Shown here in pieces: positions 50,837 to 60,337 of a stretch of DNA of 64,000 nt (the stretch's first letter is position 1; each line of letters opens with the position of its first letter). The notes under the pieces were generated by a model. That model was not told the DNA's origin. It saw only the letters and a program-made list of their open reading frames with translations, and searched no databases. This DNA comes from a bacterium (GTDB lineage: Bacteria; Armatimonadota; Fimbriimonadia; Fimbriimonadales; Fimbriimonadaceae), in contig JAIXUN010000003.1 in assembly GCA_027483535.1 (NCBI GenBank), positions 496,001 through 560,000 on the forward strand, given 5' to 3'. The translations under genes were made by a program, and so were the position numbers.

Positions 50837-52222
50837 TTACTTGCCAGACTTTCCAGACTTGCCGTCTTTACCGTCTTTGTCTTTGTGGCTCGACCGCGTG
50901 AACAACCGGATCGGAGTTCCCTCTAGCGGATACTCCTTTCGAATCTTGTTGAGCAGGTACCGCTCGTAGCTGAAGTGCATGATGTCGGGATCGTTGCAGA
51001 ACAGAACGAAGGTAGGCGGCGAAGTAGCCACCTGCGTGGAGTAGTAAATCTTAAGGAAGCGACCCTTGGAGGTGTACGGCCGCTCGAAGCACGCTTCTTG
51101 AACGAGGCGGTTGAGCGCGCCCGTCGAGATTCGGAAGTAGTAGCTTTCCACCGCGGAAAGGACCATGTCTAGCGCCGGGGCTAGACCCGCGCTTTCGATG
51201 GCGCTGGTGAACACGATCGGCGCGTAGGCCAGTTCCGGAAGCTGATCGCGAATGGTCTTAATGAAGTCCTTTTTGATCAGCGAGTTCTTCTTCGGCTGAC
51301 CATCTGGCGGCTCTTTGGTGTCCCATTTGTTCACGCAAAGAACACAAGCTTTTCCGGCATCATGCGCTAGTTTGGCAACCCGCTTGTCTCCGTCGGTAAG
51401 ACCCTCGCTACCGTCGATAACGACCATCGCGCAGGTGGCTCGGTCGATCGCCTTTTGGGCTCGATTGACCATGTAGTACTCGATAGAGCCCTGGATTTTG
51501 CCCTTTCGACGAATACCTGCGGTGTCGATGAGTCGGAACTTTTCGCCTCGGTGCTCAAGCTCGGTGTCGATCGCGTCTCGGGTGGTGCCCGCGATATTGG
51601 AAACGATCATCCGCTGTTCGCCCGTGAAGGCGTTGATCATCGACGATTTTCCGACATTCGGTCGACCGACGATAGCGAGAAGAATCTCTTCCTTCGCTTC
51701 GGTTTGAAGCTCTGCAGGGTCCGGCAGGTTGAAAACGACTTCGTCGAGAACGTCGGCAACGCCTCGACCGTGCAGACCGGAGATCGCGAACACCTCGCCG
51801 ATACCGAGTCCGTAGAACTCCGGTGCGAAGTCCTCCCGGGCCATGTTGTCGGCCTTGTTGACCACCACAAAGATAGGAGTTTTGATGCCTCGCAACAGGT
51901 TGGCAAGGTCCATGTCGTCTTGGGTAACGCCGCTGGTGACGTCTCCCATGAACAAAATGACGGTGGCTTCTTGAATGGCGACTTGGGCCTGAAGTCGAAT
52001 CTGCTCGGCGAGCGGATCGGACTCTTCGAAAAGAATTCCTCCGGTGTCTACCACCTGGAACTTTCGACCGCGCCACTCCATTTCGGCGTAAAGGCGGTCT
52101 CGGGTAACGCCGGGAGTATCCTCAACAACGGCGATTCTCTTGCCAACCAAACGGTTGAACAAGGTGCTTTTGCCCACGTTTGGGCGACCCACTATAACGA
52201 CGACGGGAAGTTTGGAGCGCAT
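50837..52222 (-). CDS. der: ribosome biogenesis GTPase Der (EngA)
   Basis: Double-GTPase needed for 50S ribosome maturation, 461 residues. First G domain: GRPNVGKSTLFNRL (G1), DTPGVTRDR (G3 region), VVNKADN (G4). Second G domain from about 175: GRPNVGKSSMINAF, DTAGIRRKGK, CVNKWD. The C-terminal KH-like domain (about 350-445) contains FVLFCNDPDIMHFSYERYL and GTPIRLF. The tail is Lys/Gly/Asp-rich (KDKDGKDGKSGKSGK). Start ATG 52222, with GGAGGG 9 nt upstream. A single-copy essential gene, useful as a phylogenetic marker. Confidence 0.96.
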   Translation of the reverse strand: MRSKLPVVVIVGRPNVGKSTLFNRLVGKRIAVVEDTPGVTRDRLYAEMEWRGRKFQVVDTGGILFEESDPLAEQIRLQAQVAIQEATVILFMGDVTSGVTQDDMDLANLLRGIKTPIFVVVNKADNMAREDFAPEFYGLGIGEVFAISGLHGRGVADVLDEVVFNLPDPAELQTEAKEEILLAIVGRPNVGKSSMINAFTGEQRMIVSNIAGTTRDAIDTELEHRGEKFRLIDTAGIRRKGKIQGSIEYYMVNRAQKAIDRATCAMVVIDGSEGLTDGDKRVAKLAHDAGKACVLCVNKWDTKEPPDGQPKKNSLIKKDFIKTIRDQLPELAYAPIVFTSAIESAGLAPALDMVLSAVESYYFRISTGALNRLVQEACFERPYTSKGRFLKIYYSTQVATSPPTFVLFCNDPDIMHFSYERYLLNKIRKEYPLEGTPIRLFTRSSHKDKDGKDGKSGKSGK

Positions 52223-52350
52223 GCGGAATTCCCTCCGTTAAGAAACAAGGTGGGGACAACGCAAAGGGTACCCGATTTGGGCCTTTCGGTCTTAACAGCC
52301 CGGTTCGAATCGGTATCCTCTGCAGGCTGTTGTTCCCCGGTTCTGAGATC

Positions 52351-53082
52351 ATGAATCGCCGTTTAAATTCATTCATCGCCATTGGCACTGCGCTCAGTGC
52401 TGTCGTTCTGTCGGCCGTTTCTAGCGCAGAAATGCCAGACAATCGCAGCCCATTTCGACTATCGAGCGAGATGCAAAAGAGCGACGGTAAATCCTGGCTC
52501 ACCTTAAAACCGATAGAACAGGTCCTTTTGGAACAAAAGGATGAAGAGAAGGGACGGGAACCGAACGACCGCCAGGACGGCACCCACCGGATCTATCGAT
52601 ATCTCACCATCTTCGGTGGTCAAAACTGGCTGATCCTGGGGAGCGAAGATCCGCGGAGCGGGTGGGGATTTTCTTACGGATACGCCCGGAAAGAGCCTCG
52701 ACTGAAATGGTGGGGCATGGATGGCGAGTTGATTTGGGAGGGGTACTACCTTCGCTCGGATAGCGACGGCGTTAACGGCCTGCCGCCCGTTCCCACTCAT
52801 GCCTATGGTCTGCTACTGACCGCCCGCTATCGGTGGAAGTGGGGAAGAGCTTACGGCGTCTATTTCGATTACGGATTCGGCGTGCAGTATGTGGACCGCA
52901 CCTCGAACGACCTCACTCTTCATTGGAACACCACCCCGGCGCTTGGTTACGGGTTGCTCATGCGTCGAGGTCCGGACGAGTATCACTTCGGAGTTCGTTT
53001 GCTGCACGCCAGCAACGGGGGAAGGCGACTGCCGAATCCGGGTCAAAACTTCGCGGTCGCCACTTTTGGAGTTCGTTTCTAG
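52351..53082 (+). CDS. PagL-like outer-membrane lipid A deacylase homologue
   Basis: An exported barrel-type protein of 243 residues. Signal peptide about 1-26 (ending SSAE). Alternating aromatic beta strands fill the second half. The C-terminal HASNGGRRLPNPGQ followed by FGVRF matches the PagL end, with H219 and S221 placed like the catalytic His and Ser. The acidic triad member, a Glu 14 residues after the His in Pseudomonas PagL as I recall it, falls on Asn here, so activity is doubtful. PagL removes a 3-O acyl chain from lipid A; finding a relative fits a diderm with an outer membrane. ATG 52351 starts the signal peptide. Confidence 0.72.
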   Translation: MNRRLNSFIAIGTALSAVVLSAVSSAEMPDNRSPFRLSSEMQKSDGKSWLTLKPIEQVLLEQKDEEKGREPNDRQDGTHRIYRYLTIFGGQNWLILGSEDPRSGWGFSYGYARKEPRLKWWGMDGELIWEGYYLRSDSDGVNGLPPVPTHAYGLLLTARYRWKWGRAYGVYFDYGFGVQYVDRTSNDLTLHWNTTPALGYGLLMRRGPDEYHFGVRLLHASNGGRRLPNPGQNFAVATFGVRF

Positions 53083-53132
53083 GCTTCGCGGAGATAGTAG
53101 TCTTCAATAGTTAGAAAGCCGTAGATTTGCCG

Positions 53133-53138
53133 TAAAAT
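53133..53138 (+). promoter_or_regulatory. -10 hexamer, probable leaderless promoter of the TrmB-like gene
   Basis: TAAAAT, 6 nt (AGGGTC), then ATG at 53145. Confidence 0.5.
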
Positions 53139-53144
53139 AGGGTC

Positions 53145-53912
53145 ATGGCATCTTCTAAAACCGCTACGATCCTTTCTGGACTAGGGTTTACCGCCTTGGA
53201 GTCGGAGGTTTATTCGTTTTTATTGGGTGAATCCCCGGCAACGGGGTATCGAGTGGGTCAGGCGTTGGCAAAGCCCGCCGCCAACATTTATAAGGCCCTG
53301 GAATCTTTAGAGCAGAAAGGGGCCATCGTTGCCGAAGCCGGTAACAAAAAGCATGTTCGACCCGTTCCGCCAAGCGTTTTGATTCAGCGAATCGAGAAGG
53401 AGTTTCGATCCAAGAGCAGCAAGGCGCTGAAGCAGTTGGAAAAGCTTGGGCAGCCTGCCGTGGAGGGCGTGTTCCAACCGGTGACCACCCCCGAAATGCT
53501 TCTGGCTCAAGCTCAGCAGATCATTCGAAGCGCCGATTCCGTTTTGCTGGTGATGGGCACCTCGGCCGCAGTTTCAGAATGCTTGGACGAGATCGAGGGC
53601 GCATTGGAACGAGGCGTTGACGTTTACGTTCTTACCGATCTGCCGATGCCTTTTTCGGGTGGCACGCTGGTCACAGGAAACATTGCAACGGGTGACGCAT
53701 CGGTTCTCGAGATCGGCGCCGATGATCGAGCCGCACTTTCTTCGGTGGTCTTGGGAAGCACCGTGCAGGGTGTTTGGGCAGAAGATCACGCCTACGCAAA
53801 CCATTTGTTCGCCGGACTGCTGAACCGCATGGCGGTTGCGATGATTCGCAAAACCATCGACGAAGACGGGAGCAAAAAGCAGATTCGATCTGTTTTGGAT
53901 TCTGTACCGTAG
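53145..53912 (+). CDS. TrmB-family transcriptional regulator
   Basis: A 255-residue DNA-binding regulator. An N-terminal winged helix-turn-helix (about residues 8-80: ILSGLGFTALESEVYSFLL, TGYRVGQALAKPAANIYKAL, LEQKGAIVAEAG) is typical of TrmB. A short coiled linker leads to a C-terminal PLD-like/sensor region (about 110-235). In archaea and some bacteria TrmB proteins sense sugars; the ligand here is unknown. It starts a run of co-directional genes (CutC, hydrolase, sirtuin) and may regulate itself or those genes. Confidence 0.88.
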   Translation: MASSKTATILSGLGFTALESEVYSFLLGESPATGYRVGQALAKPAANIYKALESLEQKGAIVAEAGNKKHVRPVPPSVLIQRIEKEFRSKSSKALKQLEKLGQPAVEGVFQPVTTPEMLLAQAQQIIRSADSVLLVMGTSAAVSECLDEIEGALERGVDVYVLTDLPMPFSGGTLVTGNIATGDASVLEIGADDRAALSSVVLGSTVQGVWAEDHAYANHLFAGLLNRMAVAMIRKTIDEDGSKKQIRSVLDSVP

Positions 53913-53936
53913 TCTTTCAATCACGGTTTGTCCGAG

Positions 53937-54647
53937 ATGCTCGTTGAGATCATTGCCTGCAGCGTAGAAGACGCGATCATCGCCGAAGAACACGGCGCGG
54001 ATCGTGTGGAGCTTTGCGTAGGCATCGAACTCGGCGGGCTCACGCCTTCCGTGGGCTTGCTGCGAGAGGTTCGCCGACAAACGACTCTCGGAATCGCGGT
54101 CATGGTTCGACCCCGCCCGGGCGGCTTTTATTATTCGGAATCCGAATATGAAACGATGAGGGAAGACGTCGCTCGATTTGCCGACGAGGGAGCGAGCGCG
54201 ATTGTCACCGGGGTGCTCAAAAAGGATGGGAACCTGGATAGAGACCGAATGTCGGAACTCAGGGACATCGCAGGAGGCATTCCCATGGTTTGTCACCGAT
54301 GCTTCGATGTCACCCCCAACCTTTCGGAGTCGTTAGAAACCCTGGTGAAGCTCCGTTATCGCCGAGTGCTCTCTTCGGGCGGGCAAAATACGGCTTTGGA
54401 AGGCAAGGAGGTTCTGCGAGACCTCATTCGAAAGGCGGCAGGCCGGATTGAGGTTCTTCCGGGGAGCGGAATACGATCGCACAACCTTGCCGAACTGGTC
54501 GCGTTTACCCACTGCAATCAGGTGCACGCGACGGCTTTTGAACCCGGAAACGATCCTACGACCACCAACGGGTCCGTTGATTACGGTCCGTTTAAGAAGG
54601 TTTCGGGGCGACTGGTGGAAGAATTCGTCTCTGTGGCTCGCGCTTAA
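53937..54647 (+). CDS. cutC: CutC family copper homeostasis-like protein
   Basis: A cytosolic TIM-barrel protein of 236 residues. Family motifs: VEIIACSVEDAIIAEEHGAD, RVELCVGIELGGLTPSVGLL, VMVRPRPGGFYYSESE, the metal-region VCHRCFDVTPN, RVLSSGGQNTALEG, and EVLPGSGIRSHN. The ATG at 53937 fits the usual start; the frame extends to a TTG at 53928. CutC was named for copper tolerance, but its biochemical role is still debated. It follows the TrmB-like gene by 24 bases. Confidence 0.93.
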   Translation: MLVEIIACSVEDAIIAEEHGADRVELCVGIELGGLTPSVGLLREVRRQTTLGIAVMVRPRPGGFYYSESEYETMREDVARFADEGASAIVTGVLKKDGNLDRDRMSELRDIAGGIPMVCHRCFDVTPNLSESLETLVKLRYRRVLSSGGQNTALEGKEVLRDLIRKAAGRIEVLPGSGIRSHNLAELVAFTHCNQVHATAFEPGNDPTTTNGSVDYGPFKKVSGRLVEEFVSVARA

Positions 54648-54672
54648 TCTTTCGACCTCGTGGGCCGTAGTT

Positions 54673-54678
54673 TAGGAT
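54673..54678 (+). promoter_or_regulatory. -10 hexamer, possible leaderless promoter of the hydrolase gene
   Basis: TAGGAT, 6 nt (GGAACC), then ATG at 54685. TAGTTT at 54668 overlaps and is an alternative. Confidence 0.4.
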
Positions 54679-54684
54679 GGAACC

Positions 54685-55443
54685 ATGAACCTACCACCCA
54701 TGATTGCTCTGTTCCCCACTTTGCTCGGTGGCACGGGTGGGCAACGCCCGGCAGAAAAGCCCGTTGCGGTGTTGATTCACGGGGCTGGCGGAGGAGGCTG
54801 GGAGTACCGATCGTGGGAGCCCGTTCTTCGCAAACTTGGCTATCAGGTGATCGCCAAAGACCTCATGCCCGCCAAAGATGGGCTGGCGAAGACCACCCTC
54901 TCCGATTACGTGCTGCAGGTGGAGAGTTGGATTCCCAAAACACGGGGTCGAACTCTGTTGGTTGGGGCAAGCCTAGGCGGTGGAATCGCTTTGGAGGTCG
55001 CCAAACGGGTCCGAGTCGACGGGGTGGTTTTGGTAAACGCGGTCTTACCGAAAGGAATTGCGGATCCCAAGGGGTCGGAAGGCATTCCCGACGTTTTGAA
55101 GTGGGCGAACGGACCTTACAAAGAAACGGTGGACGCAATGCCCGATTCCGATGAGGCGACTCGGAAGTTCGCCTGGAAGCGCTGGCGAGACGAATCGGGA
55201 GCGGTGATGCGCGCGGTTCGCGGTGGGCGCACTTACCAGCGACCTCGTAGCCCGGTTCTGTTTATCGTCAGTCGAAAGGACACCGATATCCCGCCGGATC
55301 TCTCTATGAAATGGGCGACTCAGTGGGGGGCAGATTCAATGGTGTACGCGAACATGAGCCATGTGGGACCGTTGCTTGGTAAGCGGTCGCCAGAAGTGGC
55401 TGAGATGGTCGGCAGGTGGTTTCTGTCGAAGGGGAATCGATGA
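54685..55443 (+). CDS. alpha/beta hydrolase
   Basis: A 252-residue alpha/beta-hydrolase with a short signal-like N-terminus (about residues 1-14). The oxyanion loop is VLIHGAGGGGW; the nucleophile elbow is VGASLGGGIAL (Ser in GxSxG); the acid is probably the Asp in SRKDTDIPPD, and the catalytic His is in MSHVGPLLG. The protein resembles esterase/salicylate-esterase-like members; substrate unknown. Its last codons overlap the sirtuin start (ATGA), so the two are co-translated. Confidence 0.88.
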   Translation: MNLPPMIALFPTLLGGTGGQRPAEKPVAVLIHGAGGGGWEYRSWEPVLRKLGYQVIAKDLMPAKDGLAKTTLSDYVLQVESWIPKTRGRTLLVGASLGGGIALEVAKRVRVDGVVLVNAVLPKGIADPKGSEGIPDVLKWANGPYKETVDAMPDSDEATRKFAWKRWRDESGAVMRAVRGGRTYQRPRSPVLFIVSRKDTDIPPDLSMKWATQWGADSMVYANMSHVGPLLGKRSPEVAEMVGRWFLSKGNR

Positions 55444-56165
55444 ACATTGTCGCGCTGACCGGAGCCGGAATTTCTCGCGAGTCGGGCCTGCTCACTTTTC
55501 GAGACACCGACGGCCTTTGGGCGGGTTACCGCATAGAAGACGTCTGCACCCCCGAGGCGTGGCGAACACAGCCGGAAGCGGTTCTCGACTTCTACAACAT
55601 GCGTCGTAGGGAAGTAATCGCCGCGCAACCCAACGCGGCGCACTTGGCGCTTGCCAAATTGGAAGCGCATCTGGAAAGCACCGGCAAGGGCACCCTGAGC
55701 ATCATCACGCAAAACGTTGACGATCTGCACGAGCGGGCGGGCAGCAAGCGAGTACACCATCTTCACGGCGAAGTCCTCAAGATCCGAAGCGAGTACGACT
55801 TCGACCTCGTGCAAGAAACTCGAGAAGACGTGCATTTGGGCGATCTGGCTCCCGACGGAGCCCAACTGAGACCCCATATCTGCTTCTTCCACGAGACTCC
55901 GTACGATTGGGATCTTGCCCAACAAGCGGCGGAGGAGGCGGATATCTTTCTGGTGATCGGCACGAGTCTCAGCGTGTATCCTGCGGCGGGACTGGTGGAC
56001 ATTACTTCGGCAAGCGAACTTGTTTTCATCGATCCTCACCCGCCGCGCGTTCACGGGATTCGCAAGCCAATAGAGGTGATCGCAGAAACTGCGGGGGTGG
56101 GCGTTCCTGAGTGGACGGAGCGTTTCTTCGAAAAAATGTCGTCTTTGAACGTGTTTAATGATTAA
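55440..56165 (+). CDS. sirtuin (Sir2-family NAD-dependent protein deacylase) lacking the zinc site
   Basis: A 241-residue NAD-dependent lysine deacylase. NAD motifs: TGAGISRESGL (8-18), FRDTDGLW, ITQNVDDLH and the catalytic His109 in HLHG; later VIGTSLSVYPAAGLV. Y52 and R55 form the YxxR pair that marks class III sirtuins (desuccinylase/demalonylase) in SIRT5 and CobB. The four zinc cysteines of typical sirtuins are absent between residues 110 and 150, which contain only one Cys, in HICFFHE. A few bacterial sirtuins lack the zinc site. GGGGAA 5 nt before the ATG. Confidence 0.88.
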   Translation: MNIVALTGAGISRESGLLTFRDTDGLWAGYRIEDVCTPEAWRTQPEAVLDFYNMRRREVIAAQPNAAHLALAKLEAHLESTGKGTLSIITQNVDDLHERAGSKRVHHLHGEVLKIRSEYDFDLVQETREDVHLGDLAPDGAQLRPHICFFHETPYDWDLAQQAAEEADIFLVIGTSLSVYPAAGLVDITSASELVFIDPHPPRVHGIRKPIEVIAETAGVGVPEWTERFFEKMSSLNVFND

Positions 56166-56226
56166 TTTATGTTTACGGAATCCCTTTCCAAGCATTTTCA
56201 CGCGCGTACTTGGTTAGCCGGTCCCG

Positions 56227-56256
56227 TAAAATCTTAGAGTTGCATATAGTGCAACT
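56227..56256 (+). promoter_or_regulatory. promoter and operator-like dyad before the glycosyltransferase gene
   Basis: TAAAAT at 56227-56232, then AGTTGCA-TATAG-TGCAACT (56238-56256), a perfect 7-bp inverted repeat close to the likely start of transcription. It is a candidate repressor site. A second TAGGCT hexamer 4 nt before the ATG at 56340 may be another start. Confidence 0.4.
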
Positions 56257-56339
56257 GTAAAAAGCGGCAACGTCGCCGAGTCTTTTGCATTGGTCTACCC
56301 ACCAACTGGGTGATTTTTTAGGACTAGGTTAGGCTCACC

Positions 56340-57515
56340 ATGCAATCGGTTGCTTCTCAACATCAGACAGACTCGAACCTCACTCGAACTTCTAGTTCGG
56401 CCACGCGAAAGTTCGAGCTGACCATCGTTACTCCAACGCTCAACGAATCGAAGAACCTGGAGAAGTTTTACGCCTCTCTCACGAAGGCTCTCGATGGTCT
56501 GAAGTGGGAACTGGTCATTGTGGATGACAACTCCAGAGATGGATCGGCAGAGATTCTCATGGACATGGCGAATCGGTACGACAACTTCCGATTCCTCCGC
56601 CGCATCGGTCGATCCGGCATCAGCACGGCCGCGACCGAGGGCATGCTCAGCGCCGCATCCGATGTGATCGCGGTGATGGACGTCGACGGTCAGCATGATG
56701 AAACGAAACTGGCCGAGATGTTCAAACTGATCTCCGAGCAGGGCGTGGATGTAGCTGTTGGAAGTCGATTCGCCGATGGAGCCAACTTGGTCGACTTCTC
56801 TTCGTTCCGCACCAACCTCAGTCTGTGGAGCAACAAGATGGCTCAGAAGTGGTTCGATGTCCAACTGGCGGACTCGATGGGCAACTTCTTCATGCTTCGC
56901 CGAGACGTTTTTGAACTGGCGGCTCCGCAACTGGGTGGTCGAGGTCAAAAGCTGCTGCTCGATATCCTCCTGGTTAGCCCGCGAACGTTGAACGTGGTGG
57001 AGGTCCCGATTGTTTTCGGAGTGCGAGAGCATGGTGAGAGCAAGCTGAGCCACATCGCCGCTATCGACTTTGGCCTTCAGCTCTGGGATCGATCCTTCGG
57101 GCGATTCTTGCCCACCAAGGTTCTGTTGGACCTTCTCGGGATTCTCACCTATTCGCTCATTTCGACCTTCGTTCTTTGGTCGATCATCAAGATCGGTTTC
57201 GCGGCAACAGGTACCTACTTTGCGGGTCAATGGCTTGTGCCGATCGCATCTATTCCATCCACCGTATTGGCTTATTACTTCCAGAGCTTGCTGATCCCGA
57301 AGCGCAAGAGACCGAAGGGACTGGATAAGGTGGGCGACTTTGCCAAGTTTTATGCCGTCTCGTTCCCGTTCACTCTCGTTTCGGCCTGGGTAACGGGCTC
57401 GGTAATGCCCAGTGGCGACCCTCGCTTGCGCTTTTTGTTCGGTGCCTCGCTCACTTGTAGCTTAGGCCTAGTGATGGCCTACCACTGGCGAAAAGAGATG
57501 GTGTCCAAGCGTTGA
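56340..57515 (+). CDS. GT2 glycosyltransferase with GtrA-like C-terminal membrane domain
   Basis: Polyprenyl-phosphate sugar transferase of 391 residues, like DPM1/ArnC-type enzymes. The catalytic domain (about 20-240) shows VTPTLNESKNL, IVDDNSRDGSAE, VMDVDGQHDETK (the DxD-type acidic cluster) and a late GESKLSHIAAI. Residues about 265-390 hold four helices of the GtrA type, with IPKRKRPKGL in a cytosolic loop. It is likely to charge a lipid carrier with a hexose, and the polytopic protein that follows (TTGA overlap) could be a matching glycosyltransferase. Confidence 0.9.
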   Translation: MQSVASQHQTDSNLTRTSSSATRKFELTIVTPTLNESKNLEKFYASLTKALDGLKWELVIVDDNSRDGSAEILMDMANRYDNFRFLRRIGRSGISTAATEGMLSAASDVIAVMDVDGQHDETKLAEMFKLISEQGVDVAVGSRFADGANLVDFSSFRTNLSLWSNKMAQKWFDVQLADSMGNFFMLRRDVFELAAPQLGGRGQKLLLDILLVSPRTLNVVEVPIVFGVREHGESKLSHIAAIDFGLQLWDRSFGRFLPTKVLLDLLGILTYSLISTFVLWSIIKIGFAATGTYFAGQWLVPIASIPSTVLAYYFQSLLIPKRKRPKGLDKVGDFAKFYAVSFPFTLVSAWVTGSVMPSGDPRLRFLFGASLTCSLGLVMAYHWRKEMVSKR

Positions 57516-59071
57516 GCTTAGAGCCGGGTTCGCCATCGAACTCAATCGGGTCGAGCGGGATTTCGCCAGAGATCCGGCAGATAGAACGGCTGGCGCTTGT
57601 TGCCGCCATTCTTTCGTCGGCGGTGGTCCTGCTCACTCCGTTTCTGCCTTACCTTGACTATCCGAATCACGTCGCCCGATTTGCCTTGCTCGGCAAGTTT
57701 CAAAACACGGCACTCTTCAACGAGTTCTATCGGGTGAACCCGATCTTCGTGCCGAATCTCGGATTTGATCTTCTTGCGGTCAATCTCAGCAAGATTCTTC
57801 CCGCCGACCTAGCCACAAGGTTGATCCTTGCCGGTTGCCTTTTCTCTGGTTCATTCGGTTGGGCAAAGCTGCTACTGAGGCTCGTGAAACAACCGTTGCC
57901 ACTAGTGGTTGCAATCCCGCTCTTCACGGTTTCTTACTCGCTACACACGGGCTTTTTAAACTTTCTACTCGGCATGGCGATCATGCCTTGGATCGTTTGG
58001 TGGTACCGCTCCTGGCTTGAATCAAAACGGCCCGCTGCTTACGCCCTATTCTTTGGGTTGGCGGTTGCCTGCTTTGTTTCTCATGCGCTTTCCGCCATGC
58101 TCTCCATCTTGGTTGCAGTAGCGGTTAGCTTCCTATGGGAGATCGAGGGTGTTAAGAAGCGATCGTCGCTAGTGGGATGGTCCGTTCCGCCCGTGCTGCT
58201 GATGGGTGTTCTGCTCAAGCTAAGTCCCTCTAGCGGCGAGTTTTCTCGTATTGAGTTCGGCACTCTCAAGCACAAGTTGGCCATACCTTTGATCGCGTTA
58301 AAGGGGCCAACGTGGAAGTTCGACTTTGCGATCTATGCCCTCGTCGCGGTTCTGCTGCTAGGAGGGCTTGTCCTCAAGTCGGCAAAGTGGGATCGCCGTG
58401 GAATCATGCTCGCAGGGGTGCTTTTGGCAATCGCCGTTGCGACTCCTACGGCTTTGGCGGTCGCGGCGAATCTTGACCATCGACTCGGCTATTTCTTCCC
58501 GATGCTCATTGCAGGAGCGGCAGTGTTTCCGAAGCATTCGGTGAAAGTGGCCGCAGTTGCTCTCGCATTGGTGGGTGTGCGCAGTGCCTGGCTGGGCAAA
58601 CACGCCCTTCAGTCCGCCCCCACTTGCGTGGCCGCCCAGACGGCTCTCCTCAACCTCCCAGAAGATGCGGTTGTGTTTAATCTGCCGTTGGGACGAGACA
58701 CAAACTGGCGGTTGGAAGAGTACAACCCCTCGATCCTGAATCTCCCCCACATGGCCATTTGGCAGCGGCCAATGATGATCAGCGGCCTTTACTCGTATCC
58801 CACTCAGCAACCGCTGGTCTACTCGGAGGTTGGTTCCAAACTGAACTACCTTGGCGTAGCGCCGACCGTTACCTCTAATGCGTTTCAGAACGATGTGGCC
58901 GTTTGCTTGTCTCGATTGAATGAGGCAGGGGATGCGTACAAAAACAGAGCTTATCTGTTCGTGACATCCCTAGAAGGACTCCCCACACCTCTCCCGCAGG
59001 GGTTGAAAGAAGTGGCGAAGGGACCTCGATTTTGGATATTCAAGTTGGAGGGTTCAACCCCAGGAATATGA
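57512..59071 (+). CDS. polytopic membrane protein, possibly a GT-C type glycosyltransferase
   Basis: A 519-residue membrane protein with about ten to twelve helices between residues 28 and 370 and a C-terminal soluble part of about 140 residues. After the first helix an extracytoplasmic loop has PFLPYLDYPNHVARF, a pattern with acidic residues as in GT-C enzymes, which use lipid-linked sugars. That family assignment is inference. The start is a TTG overlapping the glycosyltransferase stop (TTGA), so the two are co-expressed. It is separated from gmd by 166 bases holding a small dyad. Confidence 0.65.
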   Translation: MSLEPGSPSNSIGSSGISPEIRQIERLALVAAILSSAVVLLTPFLPYLDYPNHVARFALLGKFQNTALFNEFYRVNPIFVPNLGFDLLAVNLSKILPADLATRLILAGCLFSGSFGWAKLLLRLVKQPLPLVVAIPLFTVSYSLHTGFLNFLLGMAIMPWIVWWYRSWLESKRPAAYALFFGLAVACFVSHALSAMLSILVAVAVSFLWEIEGVKKRSSLVGWSVPPVLLMGVLLKLSPSSGEFSRIEFGTLKHKLAIPLIALKGPTWKFDFAIYALVAVLLLGGLVLKSAKWDRRGIMLAGVLLAIAVATPTALAVAANLDHRLGYFFPMLIAGAAVFPKHSVKVAAVALALVGVRSAWLGKHALQSAPTCVAAQTALLNLPEDAVVFNLPLGRDTNWRLEEYNPSILNLPHMAIWQRPMMISGLYSYPTQQPLVYSEVGSKLNYLGVAPTVTSNAFQNDVAVCLSRLNEAGDAYKNRAYLFVTSLEGLPTPLPQGLKEVAKGPRFWIFKLEGSTPGI

Positions 59072-59074
59072 GGT

Positions 59075-59091
59075 TAATCCTGACAGGATTA
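59075..59091 (+). promoter_or_regulatory. small dyad upstream of gmd
   Basis: TAATCCT-GAC-AGGATTA, a perfect 7-bp inverted repeat with a 3-nt centre just after the stop of the membrane protein gene. It could be an operator or a weak hairpin. Confidence 0.3.
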
Positions 59092-59189
59092 CCATCAGGT
59101 TTCTGTTTAGGTTTGACCAACCTTTACTGGGGAAAAACCATTGGGCGATGGGGAATCCGGCAACGATGCCGTTCGGTTGTCCAAAATAG

Positions 59190-60272
<1,083 letters not shown>

Positions 60273-60307
60273 GGCGCTGTTCTTTTCTTTAAGAACGGTT
60301 TCTGTCA

Positions 60308-60337
60308 AACTTGGGCGTCGTGAGTGACGCCCAAGTT
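60308..60337 (+). terminator. perfect 12-bp hairpin after gmd, overlapping the permease start
   Basis: Arms 60308-60319 and 60326-60337 pair perfectly, with a 6-nt loop that contains the GTG start codon of the permease (60320). It is followed by CATTTTAAG. It can terminate gmd and also shield the permease start. Confidence 0.6.

Noticed and set aside
52290-52330. A GGTTCGAATC string like a tRNA T-loop before the PagL-like gene
   Set aside because: No flanking T-stem, anticodon arm or acceptor stem could be built around it.
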